Below, piece by piece: positions 1-9,817 of a DNA stretch of 64,000 nucleotides (within the stretch, counting starts at the first letter, position 1; every line of letters begins with the position of its first letter). Location of the stretch: positions 3,713,458 through 3,777,457 of the forward strand of contig NZ_CP061177.1 of the NCBI RefSeq assembly GCF_017355405.1, written 5' to 3'. This stretch comes from Roseomonas haemaphysalidis (GTDB lineage Bacteria > Pseudomonadota > Alphaproteobacteria > Acetobacterales > Acetobacteraceae). Made by a program: the position numbers and the translations under genes. The notes beneath the pieces were generated by a model. The model saw nothing but the letters and a program-made list of their open reading frames with translations, did not search any database and was not told the origin of the DNA.

Positions 1-665
1 TGGGCGAGGCCACCTGGCACGACACCCTCGCCACCCTGCCGGACGGCCCGCTGATCCTGTTGGGCAACGAGTTCCTGGACGCGCTGCCGATCCGCCAGTT
101 CATCCGCCGCGGCACCGGGTGGATGGAGCGCTTTGTCCGGGACGGCGGCTTCGTGGAGCAGCCGGCCGGGGCCCCCGCCCTGCCCGCCACGGCGCCGGAG
201 GGCGAGATCCGCGAATGGGGCGAGGCGGCGGAGGCGCTGGTCGCGGCCCTCGCCGCCCGGCTGGCCACGCAAGGCGGCGCCGCGCTGTTTCTGGACTACG
301 GCCCGGCCGCAAGCGGCCCCGGCGACAGCCTGCAGGCGCTGTCCCGCCACGGCGCCGCCGACCCGCTGGGCCCGCCGGGCGAGGCCGACATCACCGCGCA
401 TGTGGACTTCGCGGCCCTGGCGCGCGCCGCGGGGGCGCAGGGGGCCACCGCGCATGGTCCGGTGCCGCAGGGGCTGTTCCTGCAATCGCTCGGGCTGGTG
501 TCGCGGGCTGCCATGCTGGCGCGCGCCGCGCCGCGCACGGCGGGCCTGCAGCTGTCCGCCGCCCAGCGGCTGGTCGCGCCGGAAGGCATGGGGCGGCTGT
601 TCAAGGCGCTGGCGCTGTGCCACCCAGGGCAACCCGTCCCGCCCGGCTTCGAGGGAAACGCCTGA
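1..665 (+). CDS. midA: MidA-family SAM-dependent methyltransferase, 3' part
   Basis: The reading frame is open from the left window edge (first full codon at base 3), so the gene starts outside the window and only about 220 C-terminal residues are visible. The segment reading NEFLDALPIRQF is the family signature; the family usually has NEFFDALP followed by a conserved Gln and Phe. MidA/NDUFAF7 proteins are protein arginine methyltransferases linked in mitochondria to complex I assembly; the bacterial substrate is not fixed. It ends 2 bases before pgeF, and midA-pgeF is a common alphaproteobacterial pair, often after lgt. The family is clear, but the SAM-binding N-terminus is not in view. Confidence 0.88.
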   Translation, partial: GEATWHDTLATLPDGPLILLGNEFLDALPIRQFIRRGTGWMERFVRDGGFVEQPAGAPALPATAPEGEIREWGEAAEALVAALAARLATQGGAALFLDYGPAASGPGDSLQALSRHGAADPLGPPGEADITAHVDFAALARAAGAQGATAHGPVPQGLFLQSLGLVSRAAMLARAAPRTAGLQLSAAQRLVAPEGMGRLFKALALCHPGQPVPPGFEGNA

Positions 666-667
666 GC

Positions 668-1453
668 ATGACCGCTGAATTCCTGTCCGACCCGGCGCTG
701 GCCGGGCTGCCGCACGGCTTCTTCACCCGCAACGGCGGCGTGTCCGAAGGCCGCTTCGCGTCGCTGAACTGCTCCCTGTCCGGCCGTGACGATGCCGCGG
801 CGGTGGCCGAGAACCGCGCCCGCGCGATGGCCGCGCTGGGCCTGCGGGCGGACAGCCTCAGCGGCCTGTTCCAGGTGCACGGCCCGGCGGTGGCGCATGT
901 CCGCAGCCCCATCCCGCTGGACGCCCGGCCCCAGGCCGACGCCATGGTCACCGACCGCCCCGGCATCACGCTCGGCATCGTCACCGCCGACTGCGCGCCC
1001 GTGCTGTTCGCCGACGCCGCGGCCGGCGTGGTCGGCGCCGCCCATGCCGGCTGGCGCGGCGCGGTGGGCGGCGTGCTGGAAGCGACGCTGGACGCCATGG
1101 AGGAGCTGGGCGCCACGCGCGGCCGCGTTGTCGCCGTGGTCGGCCCCTGCATCCGCCAGCCGTCCTACGAGGTCGCGCCCGACATGCGAAACGCGGCCCT
1201 GGCCGCCAGCGCCGGCGCCGCCCGCTTTTTCGCGCCCGGCGCGCGGCCCGACCGCTGGATGTTCGACCTCGCCGGCTATTGCGCCGCGCGGCTGCGCGAC
1301 GCGGGCGCCGCCGGCGTTTCCGTGGTGGCCGCCGACACGCTGGCCGAGGAAGACCGCTTCTTCTCCTACCGCCGCAACACGCTGCAGGCCGGCGGCGGGC
1401 CGATCGGCCACCAACTTTCGGCCATCGCCCTCCCCGCGCCGGCCCTGGGCTGA
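668..1453 (+). CDS. pgeF: Peptidoglycan editing factor / purine nucleoside phosphorylase (YfiH/laccase-domain family)
   Basis: This is a 261-residue cytosolic protein of normal family length. Family motifs appear in order: TRNGGVS near the N-terminus, VHG, TADCAPVLF, AAHAGWRG, GPCI, and a C-terminal FFSYRR. The His of VHG, the Cys of TADC and the His of AHAGW are the metal/active-site residues of this fold. Members remove wrongly incorporated serine from muropeptide precursors (PgeF) and also act as purine nucleoside phosphorylase/adenosine deaminase, so the old name polyphenol oxidase is misleading. The ATG at 668 lies 2 bases after the midA stop, which implies co-translation. Confidence 0.93.
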   Translation: MTAEFLSDPALAGLPHGFFTRNGGVSEGRFASLNCSLSGRDDAAAVAENRARAMAALGLRADSLSGLFQVHGPAVAHVRSPIPLDARPQADAMVTDRPGITLGIVTADCAPVLFADAAAGVVGAAHAGWRGAVGGVLEATLDAMEELGATRGRVVAVVGPCIRQPSYEVAPDMRNAALAASAGAARFFAPGARPDRWMFDLAGYCAARLRDAGAAGVSVVAADTLAEEDRFFSYRRNTLQAGGGPIGHQLSAIALPAPALG

Positions 1454-1462
1454 GGCGGCGAC

Positions 1463-1534
1463 ATGCCCTATCTGCTGCTGTTCGGCGTCCTGCTGCTTCT
1501 CACCATGATGGTTTCCTGCATTGCCCTGGTTTAA
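1463..1534 (+). CDS. Possible 23-residue membrane microprotein
   Basis: A short ATG frame sits between pgeF and the next lipoprotein gene. It encodes 23 residues, almost all hydrophobic (a Leu run, then Met-Met-Val-Ser-Cys), consistent with a single membrane helix. It begins 9 bases after the pgeF stop, and its last 14 bases overlap the TTG start of the following lipoprotein. It could be a real co-translated peptide or a translational relay for the downstream gene. No family is recognised and the support is positional only. Confidence 0.3.
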   Translation: MPYLLLFGVLLLLTMMVSCIALV

Positions 1535-2522
1535 CCGACGCCACCTCGCGCTGGTCCTGCTGCTGCTGGGCACCGCCTGCGGCGACCTCAGGCCCTATGC
1601 CGGCAATGCCGGCGTCAACGCCGCGCGCCTGGCGCTGCCGCCGGCCTATCGCATCGCCGTGCCGCCGCCCACCGACGTGCTGCTGACCGACGAGGCCACG
1701 CGCGACCTGGCGGAAGCCATGGCGCTGGCGCTGCGCGACGCCGAGGTGCCCGCCGCCGTGACGACGCCGCAGCCGCTGGACCTGCAGCTCAACATCGTGG
1801 CCAGCAGCCCGCGCGACAACCGCGGCGTGGTGGTGCCGCGCTACACGCTGAACACCGCCGACGGCGCCTCGCTGGCCAGCAACACCGGCGCGCCCGTGCC
1901 GCTCGCCACCTGGGCGACGGAGGCCCCCGCGCTGTTCAAGCGGCTGGGCGAGCGCGACGCCCCCGGCATCGCCAGCCTGCTGGCGGGCATCGAGGCCGCG
2001 CGCAAGGCCAACCTGCCCGATGCCCTGACCGGCAAGGGCCCGCCCCGCCTGCGCCTGGTGCCCGTGACCGGCGCCCCCGGCGACGGCAACACCGCGCTGA
2101 CCACCCGCATGCAGGAATTCCTGACCCGCCGCGGCGTGGTGCCGCAGAACAACGCCGAGGGTGCCGACTTCGCCGTGGAAGGCCATGTCACCATGGTCGA
2201 TTCCGCGCCCGGCAAGCAGCGCGTGGAAGTGCTTTGGACCGTGACGCGGCGCGACGGCATCGAGCTCGGCCGCGTGCTGCAGATGAACGAGGTGCCCAAG
2301 GGCACGCTCAACCGCTTCTGGGCCGACGTCGCCTATGTGGTGGCCGAGGAAGCCTCGGGCGGCATTCGCGACGTGCTGGCCAACGCGGGCGCGCCGCCGG
2401 GGCCGCAAAGCGCGCCGGAAGCGCCGCCGCGCGGCGGCGCCACCCCCCCGCCCGTGCCCGCCGCCGCCACGGGCGCCCCGCCCGCCGCCATTCCCGCGGC
2501 GGCGCCCCCCGCGCGCCGCTGA
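1521..2522 (+). CDS. Outer-membrane-type lipoprotein of unknown function
   Basis: The product is 333 residues. I take TTG at 1521 as the start because it is the only usable start upstream of a clean lipoprotein signal: a basic n-region (N-R-R-H), a hydrophobic run and the lipobox LGTAC with Cys19. The in-frame stop at 1506 excludes a longer form. The middle is an ordinary globular sequence; the last 45 residues are almost only Pro, Ala and Gly, probably a disordered tail. It lies in the pgeF transcription unit, 11 bases before the next ATG. No family was recognised. Confidence 0.8.
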   Translation: MPWFNRRHLALVLLLLGTACGDLRPYAGNAGVNAARLALPPAYRIAVPPPTDVLLTDEATRDLAEAMALALRDAEVPAAVTTPQPLDLQLNIVASSPRDNRGVVVPRYTLNTADGASLASNTGAPVPLATWATEAPALFKRLGERDAPGIASLLAGIEAARKANLPDALTGKGPPRLRLVPVTGAPGDGNTALTTRMQEFLTRRGVVPQNNAEGADFAVEGHVTMVDSAPGKQRVEVLWTVTRRDGIELGRVLQMNEVPKGTLNRFWADVAYVVAEEASGGIRDVLANAGAPPGPQSAPEAPPRGGATPPPVPAAATGAPPAAIPAAAPPARR

Positions 2523-2533
2523 AGGAGCCCGCC

Positions 2534-3349
2534 ATGCCCCGCCCGCCGGTCGGCCGCGACACCACGCTGTGCATGTCCCTGTCCGGCCGCCCCGGCAACT
2601 TCGGGTCGCGCTTCCACAACCACCTGTACGAGGCGATGGGGCTGGACTTTCTGTACAAGGCCTTCACCACGCGCGACCTTTCGGCGGCGGTGGGCGGCGT
2701 GCGGGCGCTGGGCATCCGCGGCTGCGCCGTGTCCATGCCGTTCAAGGAAGCCTGCATCCCGCTGCTGGACGGCCTTGCCCCCTCGGCGGCGGCGATCGAA
2801 TCCGTCAACACCATCGTCAACGACGATGGCCGGCTGACCGGGCACAACACCGACTACGCGGCCATCGCGCCGCTGTTGCGCCGGCATGGCGTGGCGCCGG
2901 GCACGCCATTCGTCGCGCGCGGCTCCGGCGGCATGGCCAAGGCGGTGGTCTCGGCCCTGCGCGACGAGGGCTTTCGCCACGGCACCGTGGTGTCGCGCAA
3001 CGAGGCGGCGGGGCGCCGGCTGGCGGAAGCCTGCGGCTTTCGCTGGCAAGCGGAGGCGACGGGCGCGCCGCTCCTGGTCAACATCACCCCCATCGGCATG
3101 CAGGGCGGCCCCGAGGCGGAGGAGCTGAGCTTCCCCGAGGCGCTGGTCGCCGGGGCGCAGGCGGTGTTCGACGTGGTGCTGCTGCCTTCGGAAACGCCTC
3201 TGATCCGCTGCGCCCGCGCGCTGGGCAAGACCGTGATCACCGGCATGGAGGTGGCGGTGCTGCAGGCGGTGGAGCAGTTCCGGCTCTACACCGGCCTGTC
3301 GCCCAGCGAGGCGCAGATCGCGGCGGCGGCGGCATACGCGCGCAGCTAG
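2534..3349 (+). CDS. Shikimate 5-dehydrogenase-like oxidoreductase
   Basis: The protein has 271 residues with an AroE-type fold. The catalytic Lys of the shikimate-binding domain is in SMPFKEA, the conserved Asp in HNTDYAAI, and a nucleotide-binding turn reads ARGSGGMAKAV. The N-terminal substrate segment (SLSGRPGNFGSRFHN) differs from the PIxHSxSPxxHN of biosynthetic AroE, placing it in the divergent group often annotated only as shikimate 5-dehydrogenase. It may therefore not be the main aroE of the cell. The start follows an AAGGAG ribosome site 7 bases upstream, and it follows the lipoprotein gene by 11 bases. Confidence 0.82.
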   Translation: MPRPPVGRDTTLCMSLSGRPGNFGSRFHNHLYEAMGLDFLYKAFTTRDLSAAVGGVRALGIRGCAVSMPFKEACIPLLDGLAPSAAAIESVNTIVNDDGRLTGHNTDYAAIAPLLRRHGVAPGTPFVARGSGGMAKAVVSALRDEGFRHGTVVSRNEAAGRRLAEACGFRWQAEATGAPLLVNITPIGMQGGPEAEELSFPEALVAGAQAVFDVVLLPSETPLIRCARALGKTVITGMEVAVLQAVEQFRLYTGLSPSEAQIAAAAAYARS

Positions 3350-3350
3350 C

Positions 3351-4226
3351 TCACGCCCCCACGCTTTCGGCCAGCCGCAGGAACGTGGCTTCCGCCAGCA
3401 CCTGCGGCCGCCCGCCCGCCGCCTGCTGCAGCGCGCGCACGGCGCGCAGCTTGGCGGGGCCGGGTGCTGCGCCCACCACCACGTAGTCCGTCAGGCGGTT
3501 GGGCACCGATTGCCGCCGGGCGCCGCAGCGCGCCAGCACGGCGGCGGCCTCGTCGCGCCCCATGCTGTCCAGCTCGCCGGTCAGCACCACGCGCTTGCCG
3601 GCCAGGGTCAGCACGGCGGCGTCGGCCCCGGCGGGCTCCGGCCGGGCGGACCGCTCGTTGCCGGGCGGGATCAGCGGGCCGCAGGCCCCGTGCGGCCGGC
3701 CGTCCAGCCAGCGCAGCACGCTGGCGGCCAGCACCGCATCCTCGAAGGCACCGTGCACCCGCCCCTGCCGCCGCAGCCCCAGATGGGCGATGGCGCTGTC
3801 CAGCCCGCCCGACCGGCCGCCGGACCGCGCGCGCCATTCCCGCATGGTGCAGCGCGTGCCGGCGAGCCGCGCCAGCGGCGGCGCGCCGTGCAGCGACAGC
3901 TCGCGGTCCAGCATGCGGGTGTCGAAGTCCAGGTTGTGCGCGGCCAGCGCGGCGCCGTCAAAGAAGCCCCGCACCTCCGCCAGATGCTCGCCGAAGCGGG
4001 GCTGCACGGCGAGGTAGCCAGCGGACAGGCCGTGCACGCGCTCGGCCGCCCAGTGGCTGTCGCGGCCGGGGTTGAACACCAGGTGCAGGCTGGCCCGCAG
4101 CTCCAGCGCCGGGCACAGCCGCACGGCGCCGAGCGACACCACGCGGTCCCCGGCGCCGACGCCGGTGGTTTCCGTGTCGAACACGACGATGTCGCGGCTG
4201 TCGGGGCGGGGCGCTTGGGGCGGCAT
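3351..4226 (-). CDS. DnaQ-like 3'-5' exonuclease with C-terminal BRCT domain
   Basis: The protein has 291 residues. Residues 10-190 form a DEDDh exonuclease: the first acidic pair is in FDTETTG (D17, E19), a second Asp in [12 protein letters not shown], and the HxxxxxD motif in HGAFEDA. Residues about 205-290 are a BRCT domain (RVVLTGEL through the DYVVVG strand), the module found in NAD-dependent ligase and some polymerase epsilon proteins. The combination suggests DNA repair or end processing rather than the replicative proofreader. The ATG at 4226 places the catalytic domain at the N-terminus; longer frames add only low-complexity residues. It is convergent with the preceding gene, with 1 base between the two stops. 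Confidence 0.85.
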   Translation of the reverse strand: MPPQAPRPDSRDIVVFDTETTGVGAGDRVVSLGAVRLCPALELRASLHLVFNPGRDSHWAAERVHGLSAGYLAVQPRFGEHLAEVRGFFDGAALAAHNLDFDTRMLDRELSLHGAPPLARLAGTRCTMREWRARSGGRSGGLDSAIAHLGLRRQGRVHGAFEDAVLAASVLRWLDGRPHGACGPLIPPGNERSARPEPAGADAAVLTLAGKRVVLTGELDSMGRDEAAAVLARCGARRQSVPNRLTDYVVVGAAPGPAKLRAVRALQQAAGGRPQVLAEATFLRLAESVGA

Positions 4227-4455
4227 GGCGGCCACTCTAGGTCGGGCGGAGACGGTGCCGCAATCCGGGCTCATTGCGCGAAACATCGCCCGGCCGCCAT
4301 GCCGTTGTCGCGGCGGATTGATCGTGGCATGCGCATGGCGCGCATGCGGGGCGTGGCTCGGCAATGGACAGACCCCCGCCACGTTGCTACCACGCGCCCG
4401 CCCTCGCCGGGTCGGCTTCCCGCCGGCCGGACCCGCTTCGGAGAAGCCAGTTCCG

Positions 4456-5388
<933 letters not shown>

Positions 5389-5405
5389 ACGGGTCTGCAC
5401 GGCCC

Positions 5406-5430
5406 GGGCGGCGCGTCCCGCGCGCCGCCC
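5406..5430 (+). terminator. Hairpin after prs
   Basis: A 10-bp perfect stem (GGGCGGCGCG paired with its complement) with a 5-base loop begins 17 bases after the prs stop. It is followed by a C-run and only two T residues, so it is a weak candidate intrinsic terminator. Confidence 0.45.
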
Positions 5431-5495
5431 CCCCCTTGTGGCCGGGCGCGCGCCCGCCGATGCTGCGCCGCGTCTGAGACAAGGGATCGCCCTCG

Positions 5496-6119
5496 ATGAA
5501 GCTGTTCTATTCGCCCGGCGCCTGCTCCGTGGGCATCCACATCGTGCTGGAGGAGATCGGCAAGCCGTTCTCGCTGGAGCTGGTGTCGCTCAAGGAGCAG
5601 GCGCAGAACACGCCGCAGTTCCGGGCGCTGAACCCCAAGGGCAAGATCCCGCTGCTCCAGCGCGACGATGGCAGCCTCCTCGGGCAATACACCGCCATCG
5701 CCTTCTGGCTGGCGGCCAGCAACCCCGAGGCCGGGCTGTGGCCCACCGGGCTGGAAGCGCAGACCCGCGCGCTGGAATTCGTCGACTACATCACCGGCAC
5801 GGTGCACCCGCAGGGCTTCACCCGGCAGTTCCGCGCCGGCATGTTCACCCCCAGCGAGGCCGACCAGCCCAAGGTGGTGGAGCAGGGCAAGGCCCTGGCC
5901 GCCAAGTGCTTCGAGGTGATCGACAGCCAGTGGCGCGGCGACACCTGGGTGATGCCGGAAGGCTACGGGCTGGCCGATTCCGCGATGTTCTTCGTGTCCT
6001 TCTGGGCGATCAAGCGGGTCGGCATGCCGGTGCCCGCGCGCATCACGGCGCATTACCAGGCCATGCTGGGCCGCCCCGCCGTGCAGCGCGCGCTCGCCGC
6101 TTCCGGCATGGCGGCATGA
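5496..6119 (+). CDS. Glutathione S-transferase family protein
   Basis: The 207-residue protein has an N-terminal thioredoxin-like domain beginning MKLFYSPGACS, with Ser6 and Cys10 in the positions typical of beta-class bacterial enzymes, the cis-Pro region NPKGKIPLL, and an all-helical C-terminal domain. The family conjugates or reduces substrates with glutathione in the cytosol; the substrate here is unknown. Its stop overlaps the start of the next gene (ATGA), so the two are translationally coupled. Confidence 0.88.
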   Translation: MKLFYSPGACSVGIHIVLEEIGKPFSLELVSLKEQAQNTPQFRALNPKGKIPLLQRDDGSLLGQYTAIAFWLAASNPEAGLWPTGLEAQTRALEFVDYITGTVHPQGFTRQFRAGMFTPSEADQPKVVEQGKALAAKCFEVIDSQWRGDTWVMPEGYGLADSAMFFVSFWAIKRVGMPVPARITAHYQAMLGRPAVQRALAASGMAA

Positions 6120-6712
6120 GCCTGTCCCTGCCCCGCGCCACGCCCTTCTGGTTTCTGCGCCACGGCGAAACCGACTGGAACGCCCGCGGCCTCAGCCAGG
6201 GCAACGTGGACATCCCGCTGAACGCCGTGGGCCACGCGCAGGCCGAGCGCGCGGCGGTGGCCCTGGCCGCGGCCAGGGGCACGCCGCGCGCCATCGCCAG
6301 CATCGTCTGCTCGCCCCTCGGCCGCGCGCGGGACACCGCCGCGGTGGCGGCGTCCCTGCTGGGCCTTCCGGTGGAGATCGAGGACGACCTGCGGGAAGTC
6401 TCCTTCGGCGTGCAGGAAGGCCAGGAGATGGGCGGCTGGTTCGACGACTGGGTGGAAGGCCGCTTCACGCCGGAAGGCGCGGAAAGCTTCGCCCAGCTGC
6501 GCGAACGCACCGTCGCGGTGCTGGACCGCTGCCTGGCCCGCCCGGGTCCGGTGCTGGTGGTGGCGCATGGCGCGCTGTGGCGGGCCTTCCGCCAGGCGGC
6601 GGGGCTGCCGGCCAATGTGCGCACCCCCAACGCCCTGCCGCTCTGGGTGACGCCGCCGGCGCCGGGCGAGACGGCCTGGCAGTTCGAGCCCGCCGCCCTG
6701 CCGGATCTCTAG
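6116..6712 (+). CDS. Histidine phosphatase family protein (phosphoglycerate mutase-like)
   Basis: The 198-residue protein carries the catalytic RHGETDWN motif near residue 15, SPLGRARDTA, the conserved Glu in REVSFGVQEG and the second catalytic His in VVAHGALWR. This is the branch 1 histidine phosphatase fold, in which a phospho-His intermediate forms on the RHG histidine. The substrate cannot be read from the sequence; small members hydrolyse sugar phosphates or cobalamin precursors. It overlaps the glutathione transferase gene by 4 bases. Confidence 0.88.
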   Translation: MSLSLPRATPFWFLRHGETDWNARGLSQGNVDIPLNAVGHAQAERAAVALAAARGTPRAIASIVCSPLGRARDTAAVAASLLGLPVEIEDDLREVSFGVQEGQEMGGWFDDWVEGRFTPEGAESFAQLRERTVAVLDRCLARPGPVLVVAHGALWRAFRQAAGLPANVRTPNALPLWVTPPAPGETAWQFEPAALPDL

Positions 6713-6719
6713 GCCACAT

Positions 6720-6743
6720 CCCGGCACATCGCATTGTGCCGGG
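6720..6743 (+). terminator. Hairpin between the phosphatase gene and rplY
   Basis: A perfect 9-bp stem (CCCGGCACA with its complement) and 6-base loop start 8 bases after the phosphatase stop. There is no T-run, so it is either a Rho-type 3'-end stem or a weak terminator separating the gene from the rplY unit. Confidence 0.4.
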
Positions 6744-6887
6744 CCGCGCCGTCTGCTAGACCCCGCGCCGCGCGCTGGCACCCCTGGAGGCCGGCGCGTT
6801 CGTCCGTGGGCAATCCTGCCCGGGGCGTTTGGCAAGGCGCCCCGGCATCGGCCGGCGCGGCGCCTCTGATGAGCGGAGCACGGATTT

Positions 6888-7532
6888 ATGGTCCAAACCA
6901 TTCGGATCGAGGCCGAGGCGCGCGAGTTGGCCGGTAAGGGGGCGGCGCGCGCGACTCGGAAGCAGGGCATGGTCCCCGCGGTCATCTACGGTGCCAAGGA
7001 GGAGGCGATCCTGATCGCCCTCGACCCGCGCGACGTGATGAAGGAAATGCACAAGGGCGGCTGGCAGTCGCACCTGTACGAAGTGGCGGTCAAGGGCGGC
7101 AGCACCACCCGCACCCTGATGCGCGACGTGCAGTTCCACCCGCTGAAGGACACGCCCCTGCACGTGGACTTCCAGCGCCTGGCCCCCGGCCAGCTGATCC
7201 GCGTCAAGGTGCCCGTCGTGTTCACCGGCGAGGACACCAACACCGGCGTCAAGGAAGGCGGCGTGGTCAACGCCGTGTACCGCGAGCTGGAAGTGATGAC
7301 CGACCCCGACAAGGTGCCGGACAACTTCACCATCGACCTGGGCGACCACCCGATCGGCCATTCCTTCCACTGGTCGGACGTCAAGGACCAGGCCGGCGCC
7401 AAGCCCGTGCTGGCCGGCGACTTCGTGATGGCCTCCATCGCGCCGCCCAAGGTGGTCGAGGAAGAGGTGATCGTCGCCCCCGTGGTGACCGCCGCCCCCG
7501 CCAAGGGCAAGGCCGCCAAGGGCAAGAAGTAA
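6888..7532 (+). CDS. rplY: 50S ribosomal protein L25 (CTC type)
   Basis: The 214-residue long-form L25 has an N-terminal 5S rRNA-binding domain (about residues 1-95, opening with an acidic-basic EAREL-AGKGAARATRKQG segment) and a C-terminal TL5/CTC beta domain, then a Lys/Ala tail ending KGKAAKGKK. It binds 5S rRNA in the central protuberance of the large subunit. The 175-base leader contains the hairpin at 6720-6743 and probably its promoter. It is followed 13 bases later by pth, the standard order in Alphaproteobacteria. Confidence 0.96.
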   Translation: MVQTIRIEAEARELAGKGAARATRKQGMVPAVIYGAKEEAILIALDPRDVMKEMHKGGWQSHLYEVAVKGGSTTRTLMRDVQFHPLKDTPLHVDFQRLAPGQLIRVKVPVVFTGEDTNTGVKEGGVVNAVYRELEVMTDPDKVPDNFTIDLGDHPIGHSFHWSDVKDQAGAKPVLAGDFVMASIAPPKVVEEEVIVAPVVTAAPAKGKAAKGKK

Positions 7533-7545
7533 GGGCTGACCGCCG

Positions 7546-8118
7546 GTGCTGCTCTGGGTCGGTCTCGGCAATCCGGAGCCGGGCCAGGCGCGGCACCGGC
7601 ACAACATCGGCTTCATGGCGCTCGACGCCATCGCGCGCCGCCACGGCTTCACGCCGTGGCGGCAACGTTTCAAGGGCCTGGTGGCCGAGGGCACCGTCGG
7701 CGGCGTGAAGGTGCTGGCGCTGAAGCCGCAGACCTACATGAACCTGTCCGGCGAATCGGTGCAGCCGGCCGCCGGCTTCCACAAGATCCCGCCCGAGGGC
7801 ATCACCGCCTTCCATGACGAGCTGGACCTCGCGCCCGGCCGCATCCGCATCAAGCGCGGCGGCGGTGCCGCCGGCCACAACGGGCTGCGCGACATGGACC
7901 GCCGGCTCGGCACGCCGGAATACTGGCGCGTGCGGCTCGGCATCGGCCACCCCGGCCACAAGGACAAGGTGACCGGCCACGTGCTGGGCAACTTCGCCAA
8001 GGTGGACACCTGGCTGGAGCCCATGCTGGATGCGGTGGCCGATGCGGCGCCGCTGCTGGCCAAGGGCGAGCGGGAAGCCTTCATGACCCGCGTCGCGCTG
8101 CTGACACAGGAGAGCTGA
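7546..8118 (+). CDS. pth: Peptidyl-tRNA hydrolase
   Basis: The 190-residue enzyme releases tRNA from peptidyl-tRNA dropped by ribosomes. Motifs are [19 protein letters not shown] with the catalytic His in [25 protein letters not shown] with the conserved Asp, and [12 protein letters not shown]. The start codon is GTG at 7546, which places the family N-terminus at the usual position; no ATG exists upstream in frame. It lies in the rplY-pth unit. Confidence 0.96.
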   Translation: MLLWVGLGNPEPGQARHRHNIGFMALDAIARRHGFTPWRQRFKGLVAEGTVGGVKVLALKPQTYMNLSGESVQPAAGFHKIPPEGITAFHDELDLAPGRIRIKRGGGAAGHNGLRDMDRRLGTPEYWRVRLGIGHPGHKDKVTGHVLGNFAKVDTWLEPMLDAVADAAPLLAKGEREAFMTRVALLTQES

Positions 8119-8123
8119 ACACC

Positions 8124-8543
8124 ATGGCCATCGAAGACGCCGCCGCAGACCTCGCCGCCGAGTTCGGCGGCCCGGGCCCCGAGGACATGGCCAACGGCGT
8201 GGCCGTGCTGGCCGCGGCCCTGCTGGCGCAGGCGCATACCCTTGCCTCCACCGCCAGCGCGCTGCGCAAAAGCGACACGGACCACGAGGGCGCCATCGAG
8301 GCCGCCGCCGCGCGCGGCGCCCTGGCGCTGGCCATGGCGCAGGTGGTGAGCGAGGCCGCCTCCCCCGCCGCCCGCCCCAACCTGATCCGCGCCGCGGCCG
8401 AGGCGCTGGACGTCTCGATCCCCGGCGCCGTCACGCAGCTGCGCGCCGCGGCGCTCGCGCTGCCGACCGACGATGCCTCCGCCCGCATCGCCGCCGCGCA
8501 GATCGCGCAGGAGATCGCGCACCGGCTGGGCCAGGACGCCTGA
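8124..8543 (+). CDS. Small Ala-rich helical protein of unknown function
   Basis: The 139-residue protein has no signal peptide or membrane segment. It is dominated by Ala, with regularly spaced charged and Leu residues suggesting an all-helical bundle. It starts 5 bases after the pth stop, so it belongs to the rplY-pth unit, and a terminator hairpin follows it directly. I do not recognise the family. Confidence 0.7.
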   Translation: MAIEDAAADLAAEFGGPGPEDMANGVAVLAAALLAQAHTLASTASALRKSDTDHEGAIEAAAARGALALAMAQVVSEAASPAARPNLIRAAAEALDVSIPGAVTQLRAAALALPTDDASARIAAAQIAQEIAHRLGQDA

Positions 8544-8549
8544 CCCTTT

Positions 8550-8580
8550 CCGGGCGCCGGACCACGGCGCCCGGCCCTTT
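8550..8580 (+). terminator. Intrinsic terminator after the rplY-pth unit
   Basis: A 9-bp perfect stem (CCGGGCGCC with its complement), a 7-base loop and a T-containing tail (CCCTTTCTTTG) lie 7 bases after the stop of the small Ala-rich protein and end just ahead of ychF. Confidence 0.65.
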
Positions 8581-8603
8581 CTTTGTCTGAGGACTTCGCT
8601 GTC

Positions 8604-9698
8604 ATGGGTTTCAACTGCGGCATCGTCGGCCTGCCGAACGTCGGCAAGTCCACCCTGTTCAACGCGCTGACGCAGACCGCCGCCGCCCAGGCGGCGAACT
8701 ACCCGTTCTGCACGATCGAGCCGAATGTCGGCCGCGTCGCCGTGCCGGACCCGCGCCTAGAGATGCTGACCAAGATCGGCAAAAGCCAGAAGACCGTGCC
8801 GACCAGCCTGGAATTCGTGGACATCGCCGGGCTGGTGCGCGGCGCCAGCAAGGGCGAGGGTCTGGGCAACCAGTTTCTGGCCAACATCCGCGAAACGGAT
8901 GCCATCGTGCACGTGCTGCGCTGCTTCGAGGACGGCGACGTCACCCATGTGGAAGGCAGCGTCGACCCGCTGCGCGACGCCGACATCATCGAAACCGAGC
9001 TGATGCTGGCCGACATGGAGAGCCTGGAAAAGCGGCTCTACAACCTGCAGAAGCGCGCCCGCGGCGGCGACCGCGAATCCGCCGCCCAGGTGGCGCTGAT
9101 CGAGCCGATCCTGGCCGCGCTGCAGAACGGCCAGCCCGCCCGCGCCGTGATCCCGAAAGGCCAGGAGGAAGCGGTCAAGCGCCTGCAGCTGCTGACCAGC
9201 AAGCCGGTGCTGTATGTCTGCAACGTCGAGGAAGGCGCCGCCGGCGAGGGCAACGCCCATTCCGCCAAGGTGTTCGAGCGCGCCAAGGCCGAGGGCGCCA
9301 AGGCCGTCGTGGTGTCCGCCGCCATCGAGGCGGAGATCAGCCAGATGGACGCCGCCGACCGCGGCGAGTTCCTGGAAGGCCTCGGCCTGTCCGACAGCGG
9401 GCTCGACCGCGTGATCGCCGCCGGATACGGCCTGCTCGGCCTGATCACCTACTTCACCGTGGGGCCCAAGGAGGCCCGCGCCTGGACCATCATCAAGGGC
9501 ATGAAGGCGCCGCAGGCGGCCGGCGTGATCCATGGCGACTTCGAGCGCGGCTTCATCGCGGCGGAAACCACCGGCTACGACGACTACGTGGCGCTGGGCG
9601 GCGAGCAGGGTGCCAAGGAAGCCGGCAAGACCAAAGTGGAAGGCAAGGAATACGTGGTGAAGGACGGCGACATCATGCTGTTCCGCTTCAATGTCTGA
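8604..9698 (+). CDS. ychF: Redox-responsive ATPase YchF (Obg superfamily)
   Basis: The 364-residue protein has the normal YchF length. It has a P-loop in [14 protein letters not shown], the switch region [20 protein letters not shown] and, in place of the GTP-specific NKxD, a Val-Cys-Asn-Val-Glu segment, which explains its preference for ATP. The C-terminal TGS domain (about residues 280-364) includes the conserved [11 protein letters not shown]. Family members bind ribosomes and modulate stress responses. I use ATG 8604 because the family begins MGFNCGIVG; a TTG 21 bases upstream would add seven residues without homology. A strong terminator follows. Confidence 0.96.
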   Translation: MGFNCGIVGLPNVGKSTLFNALTQTAAAQAANYPFCTIEPNVGRVAVPDPRLEMLTKIGKSQKTVPTSLEFVDIAGLVRGASKGEGLGNQFLANIRETDAIVHVLRCFEDGDVTHVEGSVDPLRDADIIETELMLADMESLEKRLYNLQKRARGGDRESAAQVALIEPILAALQNGQPARAVIPKGQEEAVKRLQLLTSKPVLYVCNVEEGAAGEGNAHSAKVFERAKAEGAKAVVVSAAIEAEISQMDAADRGEFLEGLGLSDSGLDRVIAAGYGLLGLITYFTVGPKEARAWTIIKGMKAPQAAGVIHGDFERGFIAAETTGYDDYVALGGEQGAKEAGKTKVEGKEYVVKDGDIMLFRFNV

Positions 9699-9749
9699 CA
9701 CAGTCTGACAAAATAATGCTCACGTTTCCGCGAGCATGAGGGCATACAT

Positions 9750-9784
9750 GAAACCCGCATAGTCCTGCTATGCGGGTTTCTGTT
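9750..9784 (+). terminator. Rho-independent terminator of ychF
   Basis: A perfect 13-bp stem (GAAACCCGCATAG with its complement) with the 5-base loop TCCTG is followed by TGTTTT. It starts 52 bases after the ychF stop. A second, shorter hairpin precedes it at about 9717-9736. The ATG at 9770 lies inside the 3' arm of this stem. Confidence 0.85.
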
Positions 9785-9817
9785 TTCCTCTCCCTCGCTC
9801 GGTGCAGGACGGCGACT

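Noticed and set aside
9770..9817. ATG at 9770 as start of the hybrid kinase
   Set aside because: It lies inside the ychF terminator stem and has no ribosome site; TTG 9818 is better.
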